From Gorsachius magnificus (taxonomy: Eukaryota > Chordata > Aves > Pelecaniformes > Ardeidae): DNA of 64,000 nucleotides. Position 1 is the first letter of the stretch, and each line of letters opens with the position of its first letter. The stretch lies in NCBI GenBank assembly GCA_034008185.1, contig CM067104.1, forward strand, positions 2,075,799 to 2,139,798, written 5' to 3'. The notes beneath the pieces are model-generated. The model saw only the letters and a program-made list of their open reading frames with translations, searched no databases and was not told where the DNA came from. Positions 51,488 through 63,410 of the stretch are shown piece after piece. A program made the position numbers and the translations under genes.

Positions 51488-53470
51488 GGACGAGGAAATG
51501 GAGGCGCTGGGGCAGCCCTGGCGGGGGCTGAGCTAGGGGTCTCCGAGGTGCCCAACCCACCCTGGGGGGCCTGTGGTGTGGGGTGCCAGAGGTGCCCCCT
51601 TCCCTCCTGGGTCCCAGGTTTTCCCTGGGGTCCCGGAGGTGCCCCCCCCCCTTGGGGAACCCCCAGCGTCCCCCCCGGGTCCCAGAGCTGTTTGTCCCTG
51701 GGGTGGGGGGTCCCCACTCTGGGGTCCCCATGGTGTCTGGTCCCAGAGGTGCCCCCCTTGGGGTCCCCCAGTATCCCGGCCCCCCCCCCCAGGTCCCTTT
51801 GGCCCTGGGCCCCCCCCCCCCCTTGGGGTGACGCCCCCCCCCGGGGGGGGGGGGGGGGCCCCCCCCCCCCCCCCCCTCCCCCTCTTCGGGGGGCGCGGGG
51901 GGGTGTGTCGGGGGCCAGTGACACCCTGGCCCCTTATCAGGCTCCGGGAGGGTGATGGAGGAGCTGGGAGCAGACCAGCCCCATGCCCCCCCCCCGCAAC
52001 CCCCCCCCCGGGCCCTGAAGGCCACCAGAGCTCCCGGCAGGGCCATAAACCCCAGATGAAAGCCCTGTGGCTGATAAGGCTCTGCCAGGCCGCCCCCCCC
52101 CCAGCCCCCAGCGCTTCGGGGGGGGGACACCCCCCAAACCCTGCTCAGCACCCTGAGGGATGCTGGGTGCCCCCCCTCCCTGCCCCCCCCGAGCCCCAAG
52201 CTGCCTTCCTCCACGGAGTCATCTCCAAGGGGATGACCTGGCCACCTTGGTGGCCCAGGGCCACCATCCGACCCCCCCATGTCCCCAGCCAAGGGGGGGA
52301 CGCCCTGGGGACACGGGGACGCCCCGTTTACCCCCCCCATCCCCCCCCCGCCCAAAAGGGGCCACCCGGCTTCCCAGGGGTTAAACCAAACTGGCCAAGG
52401 TCCTGCTGCATTCCTGAGCGATGAAGCTGCAGCTGGGACCCACCTCCTCCTCCTCCCCCCTCCCAAACCCAGCCCAGGGGTTGCTGCAAACCGGGTCAGG
52501 CCCTGGGGGGGGGGGGGGGGGGGGGGGCACCCAGAGGGGTCCCTTCCCCCCCCCTTCCCCCCCCCAGCCAAGGGCACCCTTGAGGTCCTGACTGCATGGG
52601 GACAGGGCTGTGGCACTTGTCCCCAAGCCCCTTGGGGACATCCCCTGAGCCACTACATCCCCAGGGGTCCCGGGCACCCAGGGGGACGCCCCCACCCAAC
52701 CACAGTGCACCCGGGAGGGCGGGAGGGGGGGGTGTCCTGCACCCATGGGTGCACACCCGAACCATGCAGCACCTTGCATCCCCTTGATCCCCGGTAACGG
52801 GGTGCATCCCCCCCCGAGGACCCCCCACCCCCTCTGGGGACACGCTGGGGGGGGAAGGGGTGGCCACGGGTGGGGGAGGGTGGGTGCCACCGGGACGGCC
52901 ACCACTTACCCAAGGCAAACAAAAGCCTGGGCATTGGCCCCCAAAACGGGGGGGGGGCCCCCCGGGGGGGGCCGGGGGGGGGGACGCTGATCCCAGGGGC
53001 TTTAGGGTGGGCAGCAGCACCCTGGGGGGGGTGGGAGGGTGTCTGTCCCCCTCCTGGGGTGACCGGGTGGAGTGGGGGGGTGTTACAGCTGAGCGTCTCC
53101 TGGCATGGGGCCACCCACCCGTGGGGCAATCCTGGGGTCACACGTGGGGAGGTCCTGGGGATGTTGCTTTGCCCCCCCCCCACCCCCCCCCCCCGTCCGT
53201 TTGCCCCCATGCCTCAGTTTCCCCAGTTAATGGGGACAAAGACGAGCAGGGCTTGGCCTGGCCGGGAGCCACCGAGGCCTCAGGTTGCAGCACGCGGAGC
53301 CCAGCGCCGCGCTGGGGGGGACGCGGGGGCTTCGCGGGGGCCGGCGGGAGGGGGTCCCGCACCCTGCAGGGACCTGGCACCCACCCAGGGCCCCACTCCC
53401 TCCCTGCCAGCGGTCTCCCAGCGGGGAGCGGGGGGTTGGTCCGGGCTGCAAATTCCTTCCTGATAAGAGA
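51400..53470. other. Intergenic between KRT18 and KRT8, nothing recognised
   Basis: GC-rich, low-complexity stretches, including a loose GGTGCCCCCCTTGGGGTCCC repeat at 51590-51780 and long G and C runs near 51840 and 52505. No gene is supported. Confidence 0.5.
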
Positions 53471-53474
53471 AGCT

Positions 53475-54355
53475 GGGCGGGATGGAGAGCTTCTCTGGGG
53501 GGATGGAGAGCTTCTCTGGGGGATGGAGAGTGGCTCTAGGGGGATGGAGAGCTTCTCGGGGGGATGGAGAGCGGCTCCGGGGGGATGGAGAGCTGCTCCG
53601 GGGGGATGGATAGCGGCTCCAGGGGGATGGAGAGTGGCTCTAGGGGGATGGAGAGCTTCTCGGGGGGATGGAGAGCTTCTTGGGGGGATGGAGAGCTTCT
53701 CGGGGGGATGGAGAGCGGCTCCGGGGGGATGGAGAGCTGCTCCGGGGGGATGGAGAGGGCTCCGGGGGATGGAGAGTGGCTCTAGGGGGATGGAGAGCTT
53801 CTCGGGGGGATGGAGAGCGGCTCCGGGGGGATGGAGAGCTTCTCGGGGGGATGGAGAGCTTCTTGGGGGATGGAGAGCTTCTTGGGGGGATGGAGAGCTC
53901 GGGGATCCTGCTGGGGGATGGAGAGCTGCTCCGGGGGGATGGAGAGCTTCTCGGGGGGATGGAGAGCTTCTCAGGGTGATGGAGAGCTGCTCCAGGGGGA
54001 TGGAGAGCTTCTTGGGGGGATGGAGAGCTTCTCAGGGGGATGGAGAGCTTCTGTGGGGGGATGGAGAGCTTCTTGGGGGGATGGAGAGCTGCTCCGGGGG
54101 GATGGAGATTGGCTCCAGGGGGATGGAGAGCTTCTCAGGGGGACGGAGAGCTTCTCTAGGGGTATGGAGAGCAGCTCGGGGGGATGGAGAGCTTCTTGGG
54201 GGGATGGAGAGCAGCTCCGGGGGGACAGAGAGTGGCTCCAGGGGGCTGGAGAGCTGCTCTGGGGGCATGGAGAGCTTCTTGGGGGGATGGAGAGCTTCTC
54301 AGGGGGGATGGAGAGCTGCTCCAGGGGGATGGAGAGCTTCTTGGGGGATGGAGAG
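53475..54355. repeat. 22-bp minisatellite GGGGGATGGAGAGCTTCTC, about 38 copies
   Basis: Units of 21-23 bases GGATGGAGAGCTTCTCGGGG alternate with CGGCTCCGG and GCTGCTCCGG variants. Since 22 is not a multiple of three, the array stays open in more than one frame and gives a false 600-codon ORF rich in GGWRA and GDGELL. Confidence 0.95.
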
Positions 54356-54699
54356 CTCCACAACTCCCTTCCATGGGTCACGGCCACTTTCAGCCCCTGG
54401 GGAGGAAGGGGGAGGCCAATCGTGTCCCCTCCCCTGGTGCTGCAGCTCTGGGGGCTTTGAGACCCCTTGCAAAGCTGGGGGAGCTGGTCCATGTCCCCCC
54501 TGGTGCAATTCAACTGGGGATGGCCAGCTAAGTGTTCCACCCAGGAGGCTCACAGGCTCCCTGTGGGGATTTGGGAGGGGGGGACAGATGGACAGCTGGG
54601 GGATGGGTGGGGGGTGCGCAAAGGTGGGACTGTCCAGGGATCAGCAGGTGGATGAAGGGATGGGTGCAGGGGTTGGTATGTAGAAAGGTGGGTGGGTCT

Positions 54700-54960
54700 G
54701 TCCTGGGAGGGATGGATGGATGGACGGATGGATAGATGGATGGATGGATGAAGGGAAGGAGGGAGGGATGGATGGATGGATGGATGGATGGATGGATTGA
54801 TAGAGGGAGAGATGGATGGAGGGATGGATGGACGAACAGATGGATGGATGGATGGGGGGGTTGGGCCTGGCCAAGGATGGAAGAACAGGCAGATGGGTAC
54901 CTAGGAGGGGGGGGGGTGGCTGGAGATGGATGGATGGATGAAGGGATGGATAGATGAGTG
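54700..54960. repeat. GGATGGAT microsatellite
   Basis: Four-base array of (GGAT)n with point changes. It is the reverse complement in type of the CCATCC array at 44630. Confidence 0.92.
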
Positions 54961-54969
54961 TCTAGAAGG

Positions 54970-55190
54970 ATGGGTGGACATCTGGGTCTGGCCAAGGATG
55001 GAGATAGGTGGCTGAATGGCCATGCAGAAGGACGGTGGGTGGCCAATCTGGCCAAGGATGGAGAAAGTGGCTGAAGGCCCCAAGGCAGTGGGTGGCCAAT
55101 CTGGCCAAGGATGGAGATAGGTGGCTGAATGGCCATGCAGAAGGATGGTGGGCGGCCAATCTGGCCAAGGATGGATGAGCGGGTGGGTGT
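54970..55190. repeat. Tandem repeat TGGCCAATCTGGCCAAGGAT
   Basis: Unit of about 55-85 bases including GGATGGAGATAGGTGGCTGA and ATGGCCATGCAGAAGGA, three to four copies, continuing from the GGAT array. Confidence 0.85.
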
Positions 55191-55199
55191 GCATTGTTG

Positions 55200-55740
55200 G
55201 GTTGGCCAGAGCTGGCCACTGGTGGACAGATGGATCTACACCTCCCCGGGGAGGCGTGGAGCTGGACGAGGAGGTGGCTCCGTGGGTTCCTCCCACATCA
55301 GCCCCATCCCCGGTAGTGCTCCCCGGCGCTGCCCCAGGGCTGTCCTTGCTCCCGCGCCGAAGGCAACGAACTGGACAAAACCAACCCAGGAAACCTCCAA
55401 ATCCCTGCCTGTGGGTGCCGCGTGCCATCTCGGCCCAGCGCCTGCCGCTCCCGCGCGGAGCAAGCCCGGTCCTGCCCGGCCGCCCGAGCCGCCGCTGCCC
55501 CCATCCGCATCCCCATTCCAGCCCGCTCAGTGCCAGGTGGATCCGGAGCGGCAGGTGGAGGTGACACGGCACGGCACGGCCTCTGCGTGGGTGGCCCGAT
55601 CCTGATCGGGGAGGGATCAGGTCCTCAGCCTGGGTTTTAGCCGGAAACATGCTGAATGTTTTCTTTTTTGTGGGGTTTCTCCCTGTTTTGAGGGCAGAGT
55701 TTTGTACTGAAGGCAGGAGGTCACAGAGAGGAGGGGCTGG
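55200..55740. other. Intergenic upstream of KRT8, nothing recognised
   Basis: Mostly unique sequence of lower G-run content than its flanks. It could hold KRT8 or KRT18 regulatory elements, but no specific site is claimed. Confidence 0.4.
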
Positions 55741-55744
55741 TGGG

Positions 55745-56115
55745 GCTGGCTCAGGGCTTGGGGACACGGGCTTGGGGACATGGGCTGGGACACGGGCTTG
55801 GGGACCCAGGCTGGGGATGCATGCCCTGGGGACAAGGGGTTGGGGACATGGGGCTGGGGACATGGGGCTGGGGTTATGGGGCTGGGGACGGAGGTTGGGG
55901 ACATGGGGCTGGGGATAGGGGTTTGGGGACACGGGGCTGGGGACATGCCTTGGGGACAGGGGCTGGGGACATGCACGGGGCTGGGGACAAGGGTTGGGGA
56001 CATGGGGCTGGGGACATGGGGCTGGGGACACGGGGCTGGGGACATGCCTTGGGGACATGGGGCTGGGGACACGGGGCTGGGGACATGGGGCTGGGGACAT
56101 GCCCCGGGGACTTGC
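55745..56115. repeat. GGGGCTGGGGACAT minisatellite upstream of KRT8
   Basis: Units of 12-15 bases GGGGACATGGGGCTGGGGAC, more than 20 copies. It ends about 300 bases upstream of the KRT8 TATA box. Confidence 0.93.
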
Positions 56116-56410
56116 CCTCTGCCCCACGCCAGGCTTCACCCCCGGCGGGTGCAGGGCTCGGGTGCCGTGGGGGGGGTGGGGCACCCCCAGCCGGATTTTG
56201 GGGTGAGCCCAGCCCCCGCCCCCCCCCCCCTTCCCCCCCCCCCCCCCCCGAGACCTCAGCCCCACTGGGCAGGATCCAGCCCCTGGCCCTGCAGCAAGGC
56301 CTGGCCAATCCCGGCGGATCCCGGTGCTCCGAAGGGGTTAAGGAGAAGCAGGTGCCGCTTTCCCGGGGCTGGAGGCCCTCCCATCCCGCTCTCCTCCCCC
56401 AGCTCCTGGA

Positions 56411-56416
56411 TATAAA
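56411..56416 (+). promoter_or_regulatory. KRT8: KRT8 TATA box
   Basis: TATAAA in CTGGATATAAACCCGGAG, 394 bases upstream of the start codon. No nearer TATA box was seen, so the 5' UTR would be about 370 bases, most of it a tandem repeat. Confidence 0.65.
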
Positions 56417-56534
56417 CCCGGAGCTGCTCACCCCGCCCTGGACCCGTCCTGCCCGTCCTGCCTGTCGGGCAACCAACCTCCTCCTGCCCGCAGCCCTGCC
56501 CCTCCGCCAGCCTCCTCGCAACCCTCTGCCGCCT

Positions 56535-56785
56535 TCCAACCTCCTTGCCCATCTTCCAACCTCATTTCCCATCTTCCAACCTCCTTTCTCATCTTCCACC
56601 GTCCTTTCCCGTCTTCCAACCTCCTTGCCCATCTTCCAACCTCTTCACCCGTCTTCCAACCTCTTCACCCGTCTTCCAACCTCCTCACCCATTTTCCAAC
56701 CTCCTTTCCCATCTTCCAACCTCCTTGCCCATCTTCCAATCTCCTTGCTCATCTTCTAACCTCCTTGCCCATCTTCCAACCCTCC
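56535..56785. repeat. KRT8: 20-bp minisatellite between KRT8 TATA box and start codon
   Basis: CCCATCTTCCAACCTCCTTG units of 20 bases, about 12 copies, pyrimidine-rich on the plus strand, ending 25 bases before the ATG. It lacks upstream ATG codons in most units. Confidence 0.93.
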
Positions 56786-56809
56786 TGCCCGCTCTCCTGC
56801 CCGCTCAGC

Positions 56810-59800
56810 ATGTCCATCACCATCACCAGGAAAACCATGAGAAGCAGCTCAGCCGTACCCGGCCGTTCCTTCAGCTCCCACTCCTACACCGCTGGCCCCG
56901 GCGTGAGGATGAGTATGGCTTCAGCCTTCAGCAGCTATGGTGGGAGCCACTACGGAGCCGGGCTGTACCGGGGTCCGGCCGTCGTGCCGGGGACGGGGGG
57001 TGGCATCACTGCTGTGAGCGTCAACCAGAGCCTCCTGACGCCCCTCAACCTGGAGATCGACCCCAGCATCCAGCGGGTGCGCAAGGAGGAGAAGGAGCAG
57101 ATCAAGACGCTCAACAACAAGTTCGCCTCCTTCATTGATAAGGTGGGTCAGGGCTGGGGCGAGACCCCCCGGGGAGAGGGCTGGGACACCCCCCACGGGC
57201 ACCTCCTGAGCCCCTTGGGACATTGAGACCCCTTTGGGAACCTCATCCCCGGGCCCTACCCTGGGACCTCCTGGCCCCTTCAGGCACACCCTGAGCCCCA
57301 CGGGGAGTTGAGACCCCCTTGGGGACCTCCTGCCCCTTCAGGCACACCCTGAGCCCCATGGGACATTGAGACCCCCTCGGGACTCCTGAGCCCCTCAGGG
57401 ACCTCCTGGCCCCCATGGGGACATCCCAGACCCCCTCAGGGACCTCCTGAGACCCTCGGGGACCTCCTGGCCCCTTCAGGCACACCCTGAGCCCCAGGGA
57501 CTTGACCCCCCTGGGGATGCGCAGCCAGCAGTGGGGACACCCTGGTCCCCTCCCACTGCTGGGGGCCAGGACATGGCGGCCGAGCTGGCGGGCAGGGAGC
57601 GGCGCCGGGGCGGAGCTGGGGCGGGAGGGGTGGGGGCGAGCGTTGCCCCCCCCCGGGGTGCAATGGGGCTCCCCCCCTATGGAGGAAGCAGCCAGCACAG
57701 GGGTGGGTGCCCCACGCCCCAGCGGCTCCGGCACCCAGCACCCTTCCTCCCCGGCACCTGCTTCCGGGTGCTCCGCTGGGGCCCAGCTCCTCGCCCCCGT
57801 CACGAGCTGGTGGGGCCCAGCCAGGCTTGGGGGGGCGGGGATTCCCTTGCCCCCCCCCCAAAGCCTCACCCGCCCCCAGGTTTGCACCCCAGACTCAGTG
57901 ACCCCAAACTGCACCCCAGCCCCCAGATTGCACCCAGGACCTCAAATTTGCACCCAGGACCCCCAGCCTTGCACCCCTTACCAATTTGCTCCCAGGACCC
58001 CAAATTTGCACCAGGGCCCCATATTTCCATCCAGGACCCCAAATTTGGCCCAGGACCCCCCAGCCTTGCACCCCAGATCCAGTTTGACCCCAGGACCCCA
58101 GATTTGCACCCAGGGCCCCACATTTCCATCCAGGACCCCAAATTTGCCCTCCAGGACCTCAGATTTGCACCCAGGACCCCCCACCCCAATTGCCCCCAGG
58201 ACCCCAATTTGCACCCAGGCCCCAAATTTTCCCCCAGGACCTCAGATTTGCACCCAGGACCCCCCAGCCTTGCGCCCCAAACCAGCTTGCTCCCAGGACC
58301 CAAATTTGCCCCCAGGACCCCAGATTTGCCCCCAGGACCCCAAATTTGCACTCAGGACCCCCCAGCCTTGCCCCTTGCCACCCCCCTTGGCCCCGTGCAA
58401 ACCAGCGCCGGCACCGAGCACCCATCACCCACGCCGGGTGCCACCCCCAGGGACCCCCAGGGGGGTGGGGGGGATGCTCCTGACCCCCCCCCCCCCCCCA
58501 TCAACCCTCCCCCAGGTTCGCTTTCTGGAGCAGCAGAACAAGATGCTGGAGACCAAGTGGAGCCTGCTGCAGACGCAGAAGACCACCCGCAGCAACATGG
58601 CGGGGCTGTTTGAGGCCTACGTGGCCAGCCTGCGCCGGCAGCTGGAGGGCCTGGGCCAGGAGCGCCTGCGCCTGGAGGCCGAGCTGGGCAACATGCAGGG
58701 GCTGGTGGAGGAGTTCAAGAACAAGTCAGTCCTGGCCCCGTGCCCCCCATGGCCCCGGCCCCCAGGCTGGGCCCCCCCCATGGCCCTGGCCCCCCCATGG
58801 CCCTGGCCGGGCCGGGCTGGGCCCCCCCGGCCCTGGCTGGGCCCCCCCATCGGCCTTGGCCTCCCCATGGCCCCGGCCCCTGGGCTCCAGGGCTGGGCCC
58901 CCCCATGGCCCCGGTTCTCTGGGCTCCAGGGCTGGACCCCCCCATCGGCCCCAGCCCCCGGGCTGACAAAGCTGGGCCCCCCCATGGCCCTGGACCCCCA
59001 GGCTGGCAGGCTGGGCCCAGCCGCTCGCCCCCTTCCCAGGGTGGGGTGGGGGGAGGTTGGGGATATGGGCTGATCGTCCTCTGGCTCGGGGTGAGGGGGT
59101 CCCACCCTGTCCCCCCCAGGGGTTTGAGGGTGGGTGGGGGTGCTGGGGTGGGGCTGGGGCATCCCCTCCAGCTGCCATGGGGCGGCTGTGCCTGGGGAGG
59201 GGGGTTCTTCCACTGCTAGGGGCATCCTGGTGCCTGGGACCCCATATCCCTGCGTCCCCATGTCCCCATGCCCCCATGCCCCCCCCCCCCCCCCCCCCCC
59301 CAACCCCCATGTCCCGTGTCCCCATGTCCCTGTGTCCCCTTCCCCATGTCTGTGTCCCCATGTCCCTGTGTCCCCATATCCCTATATCCCCCCATGTTCC
59401 CATGTCCCCCTGTCCCCATGACCCTGCATCCCTGTGTCCCCCAAATTCCCATATACCTGTGTCCCCACGTCCCCATTACCCTGCATCCCCATATCCCCCA
59501 AATCCCTGTGTCCCATATCTCTTCATCCCTGTGTCCCCCAAATTCCCATGTCCCCATGTCCCCTATCCCTATATCCCCCATGTCCCGTGTCCCCATGTCC
59601 CTGTGTCCCCAAATCCCCATGTCCCCATGTCCCCGTGTCCCCGTGTCCCCACGTCCCTGCATCTCTGCCTCCCCCGTCCCCGGCTCCCAGCCCTCCCCTC
59701 TTCCCCAAGGTACGAAGAGGAGATCAACCACCGAACCGACAAGGAGAATGAGTTTGTCCTGCTGAAAAAGGTGAGGGGGGTGGGGGGGCTGAGGGGGACA

Positions 59801-62800
59801 GGGGGGGCTGGCAGGGATGGGGGCGCTAAAGGGGACGGGGGGGCTGAGGGTGATGGGGGGGCTGATGAGGATGGGGGGTTAGCAGGGACAGGGGGCTGAG
59901 GGGGACAGGGGGGCTGATGGGGACGGGGGGGCTGAGGGGGATGGGGGGGCTGAGGAGGATGGGGGAAGGACTGGGGGGGATTGGGGGGGCTGATGGGGAC
60001 AGGGGCCTGAGGGGTTGCAGGAGGCTGAGGGGGACTGGAGGGGTCTGAGGGGCTGGGGGGGGTCTGAAGGAGACTGGGGGGGGCTGAGGGGGACTGGGGG
60101 GGCTGAGGGGGTGCCTGCTCTGCCCCCAGGACGTGGACGAAGCCTACATGAACAAGGTGGAGCTGGAGTCGCGCCTGGAGAGCCTGACGGACGAGATCAA
60201 CTTCCTGAGGCAGCTCTACGATGAAGTACGGGGGCTTCTGGGGGGGGGGCCCCATGTGCCCTGAGCTGCCCATGCTCAGCCCCCCCCCCCCCCCCATTAT
60301 TGCATTCAGGAGCTCCGGGAGCTGCAGTCGCAGATCTCCGACACCTCCGTCGTCCTCTCCATGGACAACAACCGCAGCCTGGACCTGGACGGGATCATCG
60401 CCGAGGTGAAGGCGCAGTACGAGGACATCGCCAACCGCAGCCGTGCCGAGGCCGAGAGCATGTACCAGGTCAAGGTGAGCCAGACGCCGGGACAAGGGAT
60501 GCTCCAACCGCCCACCCCCCCACGGTGGTCCTGATCTGGGATGAAGGAAGCACAGGCTCCTTCCTCCTCCTCTCCCCACCTTCACCCTCCAACCCTCCCT
60601 GCCCCGGAGCAGGCGGCGGCTGCGTGGGAGAGATCCCGGCTCCAAAACCAACCGGAGCCACCACAGCCCAGCCCGGAGCATCCCTTCCGGCGTGGGCGTG
60701 TCCCGGCTTTTTTTTCCCCAATTTTGGGGTGCTGGGGGAAATAAGAAGGGAGGGGGGAGGGTGTCCCCGTCTCCATCCTGCCCGCTCTGGCCCCCCCGCA
60801 GTACGAGGAGCTGAAGACAACGGCCGGGAAGCACGGGGACGACCTGCGCAACACCCGCAGCGAGATCAACGAGCTCAACAGGCTGATCCAGAGGATCCAG
60901 GCGGAGATTGAGGCGCTCAAGAACCAGGTCTGGGAATGGCTCCCCGGGGCGGGAAAACGGGGAGACGCTGCCCGCTCCTCCCCCTGCCGCCCTCCCACAC
61001 CAGCCCCCCCGCCCTCCCCTGTGGCCTTGGGTCCCCCCCCAGCTGCCTGAGGACCCTTGGTGGCCCCTGATCGGAGGAGGGATTGGGATACCGAAATGCA
61101 GGGGGGGTCACAGCCGGGGAGCAGGGGGTGCTGGGGGTGAGGGATGGTGGGCATGAGGGATACTGGGCCATGGGGGATGCTGGGGGCCATGGGGGGTGCT
61201 GGGGGGCACAGGGGGTGCTGGGGGGCAAGGGATACTGGGACATGGAGGATACTGGGGGACTGCTGGGATGCTGGGGGTGAGGGATCTGGGCATGGGGGGG
61301 CGGGATGTGGGGGTGAGGGATGTGGGACATGGGGGTGCTGGGGGGCCGGGATGTGGGGGCGAGGGATTGGGATGGGGGATCTGGGGGGCCGGGATGGTGG
61401 GGGTGAGGGATACTGGGCATGGGGGTGCTGGGGGCACAGGAGATGCTGGGGGTGAGGGATGATGGGACATGGGGGCTGCTGCGGGGCTGCTGGGATGGTG
61501 GGGGTGAAGGATACTGGGACATGGGGGCTTCTGGGGGCCATGGGGGGTGCTGGGGGGCACAAGGGATGGTGGGGGTGAGGGATACTGGGCCGGGGGGATG
61601 GGAGTGGTGGGGGCTGCTGGAGTGCAGGGGATACTGGGACAGGGGATTCTCAGGGGTGAGGGATGCTGGGGGGCAGGGGATGCTGGGGGGGGGCGAAGGG
61701 TGCTGGGGGGCGAGGGGTGCCGGGGCGTGCGGGTGTTGGGGGCAAGGGCTGCTGAGACACAGGGGACGCTGTGGCACGCGGGGTGCTGGAGCACCGGGGA
61801 CGCTGGGGTGCGGGGGCTGCCCCCAGCCCCTTCTGTGGGTGACATCCCCCCGGGCGGGCGGTGCAGCGAGCCAGCCTGGAGACGGCCATCGCCGAGGCGG
61901 AGGAGCGCGGGGAGCTGGCCCTGAAGGACGCCAAGGGGAAGCTGGCGGAGCTGGAGGCTGCCCTGCAGAAGGCGAAGCAGGATATGGCCCGGCAGCTCCG
62001 CGAGTACCAGGAGCTCATGAATGTCAAGCTGGCCCTGGACATCGAGATCGCGACCTACAGGAAGCTGCTGGAGGGCGAGGAGAGCAGGTGGGAGCACCCC
62101 CGCCTTGCTGGCCCCTGGGGGGGACGCGGTGGGACCCGCATCCTGCATCCCACATCCAGTGGGCATCCCCTATCCCATGGGCATCCCGCATCCTGCGGGC
62201 ATCCTGCGGGCATCCTGCATCCCGTGAGCATCCTGCATCCCACGGGCATCCCATATCCCATGGGCATCCCACATTCTCCATCCCGTATCCCATGGGCATC
62301 CCCACATCCTGCATCCCCTATCCCATGGGCATCCTGCATCCCGCATCCCATGGGCATCCTGCATCCCCTGTTCGATGGGCATCCCGCATCCCCTGGGAAT
62401 CCTGCATCCTCTATCCCATGGGCATCCCGTATCCCGCATCCTGCATCCCCTGGGAATCCTGCATCCCCTATCCCATGGGATCCTGCATCCCGCATCCCAC
62501 ATTCTCCATCCCGTATCCCCTCCCATGGGCATCCCACATCCTGCATCCCCTATTCTATGGGAATCCTGCATCCCGTAGGCATCCCCCGCATCCCATGAGC
62601 ACCCTGTATCCCGTGGGCATCCTGTATCCCGCATCCCACATCCCATGGGCATCCCAAATCCTACGTCCCGCATCCCATGAGCACCCCGTATCCCGTGGGC
62701 ATCCCACATCCTACATCCCGCATCCCATGAGCACCCCGTATCCCATGGGCATCCCACATCCTACATCCCGCATCCCATGAGCACCCCGTATCCCGTGGGC

Positions 62801-63307
62801 ATCCCGTATCCTGCATCCTGCATCCCATGGGCATCCCACATCCTACGTCCCGCATCCCATGAGCACCCTGTATCCCGTGGGCATCCTGCAGCCTGCAGGC
62901 ATCCCCAGCCCGGTTTTCCGCCCCCTCCCCCCCTTTCCCCCCGGGGGGCGGGCGTGCAAAACCTGAGCATCCACACCAAGACATCGGGGTACTCAGGTAA
63001 GGCGGGGGGGGGTGTCGGGGGGGTGACAGCCGAGACCCCCCCTCCTTGGGTGCCACCACCGGGTGCCACGGCGCTGACGGCTGGCCCCTCTCCCACAGCA
63101 GCCGGCTTCGGCGGGGGCTTCGGCGGGGGCTTCAGCGGGGGTTTCGGGGGGGGCTTTGGAGGGAGCTTTGCCAGCTCGGGCTACGCCGTGTCCCCCCCCG
63201 CCCTGGAGACCTCGTCCCTCACCAAGTCCCGCGCCATCGTCATCAAGAAGATCGAGACCCGCGATGGCAAACTGGTGTCCGAGTCCTCCGACGTCCTGGC
63301 CAGCTGA
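56810..63307 (+). CDS. KRT8: KRT8, type II keratin 8
   Basis: Type II partner of keratin 18 in simple-epithelial filaments. Exons: 56810-57142, 58516-58724, 59710-59770, 60130-60225, 60310-60474, 60802-60927, 61867-62087, about 62954-62996 and 63099-63307. Exons 2-7 are 209, 61, 96, 165, 126 and 221 bases, the exact type II pattern. The start is the ATG of [14 protein letters not shown]; an upstream in-frame ATG at 56765 lies in a repeat and is not keratin-like. Helix start: [20 protein letters not shown], then [19 protein letters not shown]. Helix end: [20 protein letters not shown]. The tail has a Gly/Phe loop ([18 protein letters not shown]) and [22 protein letters not shown]8 rather than an epidermal type II keratin is supported by the head, the tail motif and the divergent KRT18 neighbour. 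Exon 8 lacks a visible acceptor. Confidence 0.94.
57915..58375. repeat. Minisatellite in KRT8 intron 1
   Basis: Units of about 18-50 bases: CAGGACCCCAAATTTGCACC and CAGGACCCCCCAGCCTTGCA, more than a dozen copies. Confidence 0.9.
58735..59000. repeat. CCCCCATGGCCCTGGCC repeat in KRT8 intron 2
   Basis: Irregular units of GGGCCCCCCCATGGCCC and GGGCTCCAGGGCTGG, starting right at the donor of exon 2. Confidence 0.85.
59225..59690. repeat. GTCCCCATGTCCCTGT microsatellite in KRT8 intron 2
   Basis: Six-base-period array of CCCCATGTCCCC type ending about 20 bases before exon 3. Confidence 0.92.
59780..60110. repeat. GGGGGCTGAGGGGGAC minisatellite filling KRT8 intron 3
   Basis: Units of 17-19 bases (GGGGGGCTGATGGGGAC), about 18 copies, occupying nearly the whole intron. 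Confidence 0.92.
61085..61830. repeat. Minisatellite in KRT8 intron 6
   Basis: Irregular units of GGGGGTGAGGGATACTGGGA and CATGGGGGTGCTGGGGG, more than 20 copies over 740 bases. Confidence 0.92.
62130..62900. repeat. CATCCCGTATCCCATGGG minisatellite in KRT8 intron 7
   Basis: Units of 10-20 bases (CATCCCACATCCTGCATCCC, ATCCCATGGGCATCC), over 40 copies, with a higher-order period of about 55-60 near 62590-62890. It ends just before exon 8. Confidence 0.92.
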
Positions 63308-63410
63308 GCCCCCCCCGCCGGCCCCCCCAGTCCCCTTGGGGGGGGTGGGAAATGGGGGGGCCTGCCCCCCCCCTGCCCCTCGGGGGGCTCCCACCAGCTC
63401 CGCTGCCGGA

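Noticed and set aside
52860..54683. 607-codon open frame rich in GGWRA repeats
   Set aside because: It is the 22-bp minisatellite plus GC-rich flank read through; stops are absent because of composition. There are no splice sites, no domain and no homology.
56765..56809. Upstream in-frame ATG of KRT8 ([15 protein letters not shown])
   Set aside because: It lies in the 20-bp minisatellite and is not keratin-like; the ATG at 56810 gives the normal head MSITITRK.
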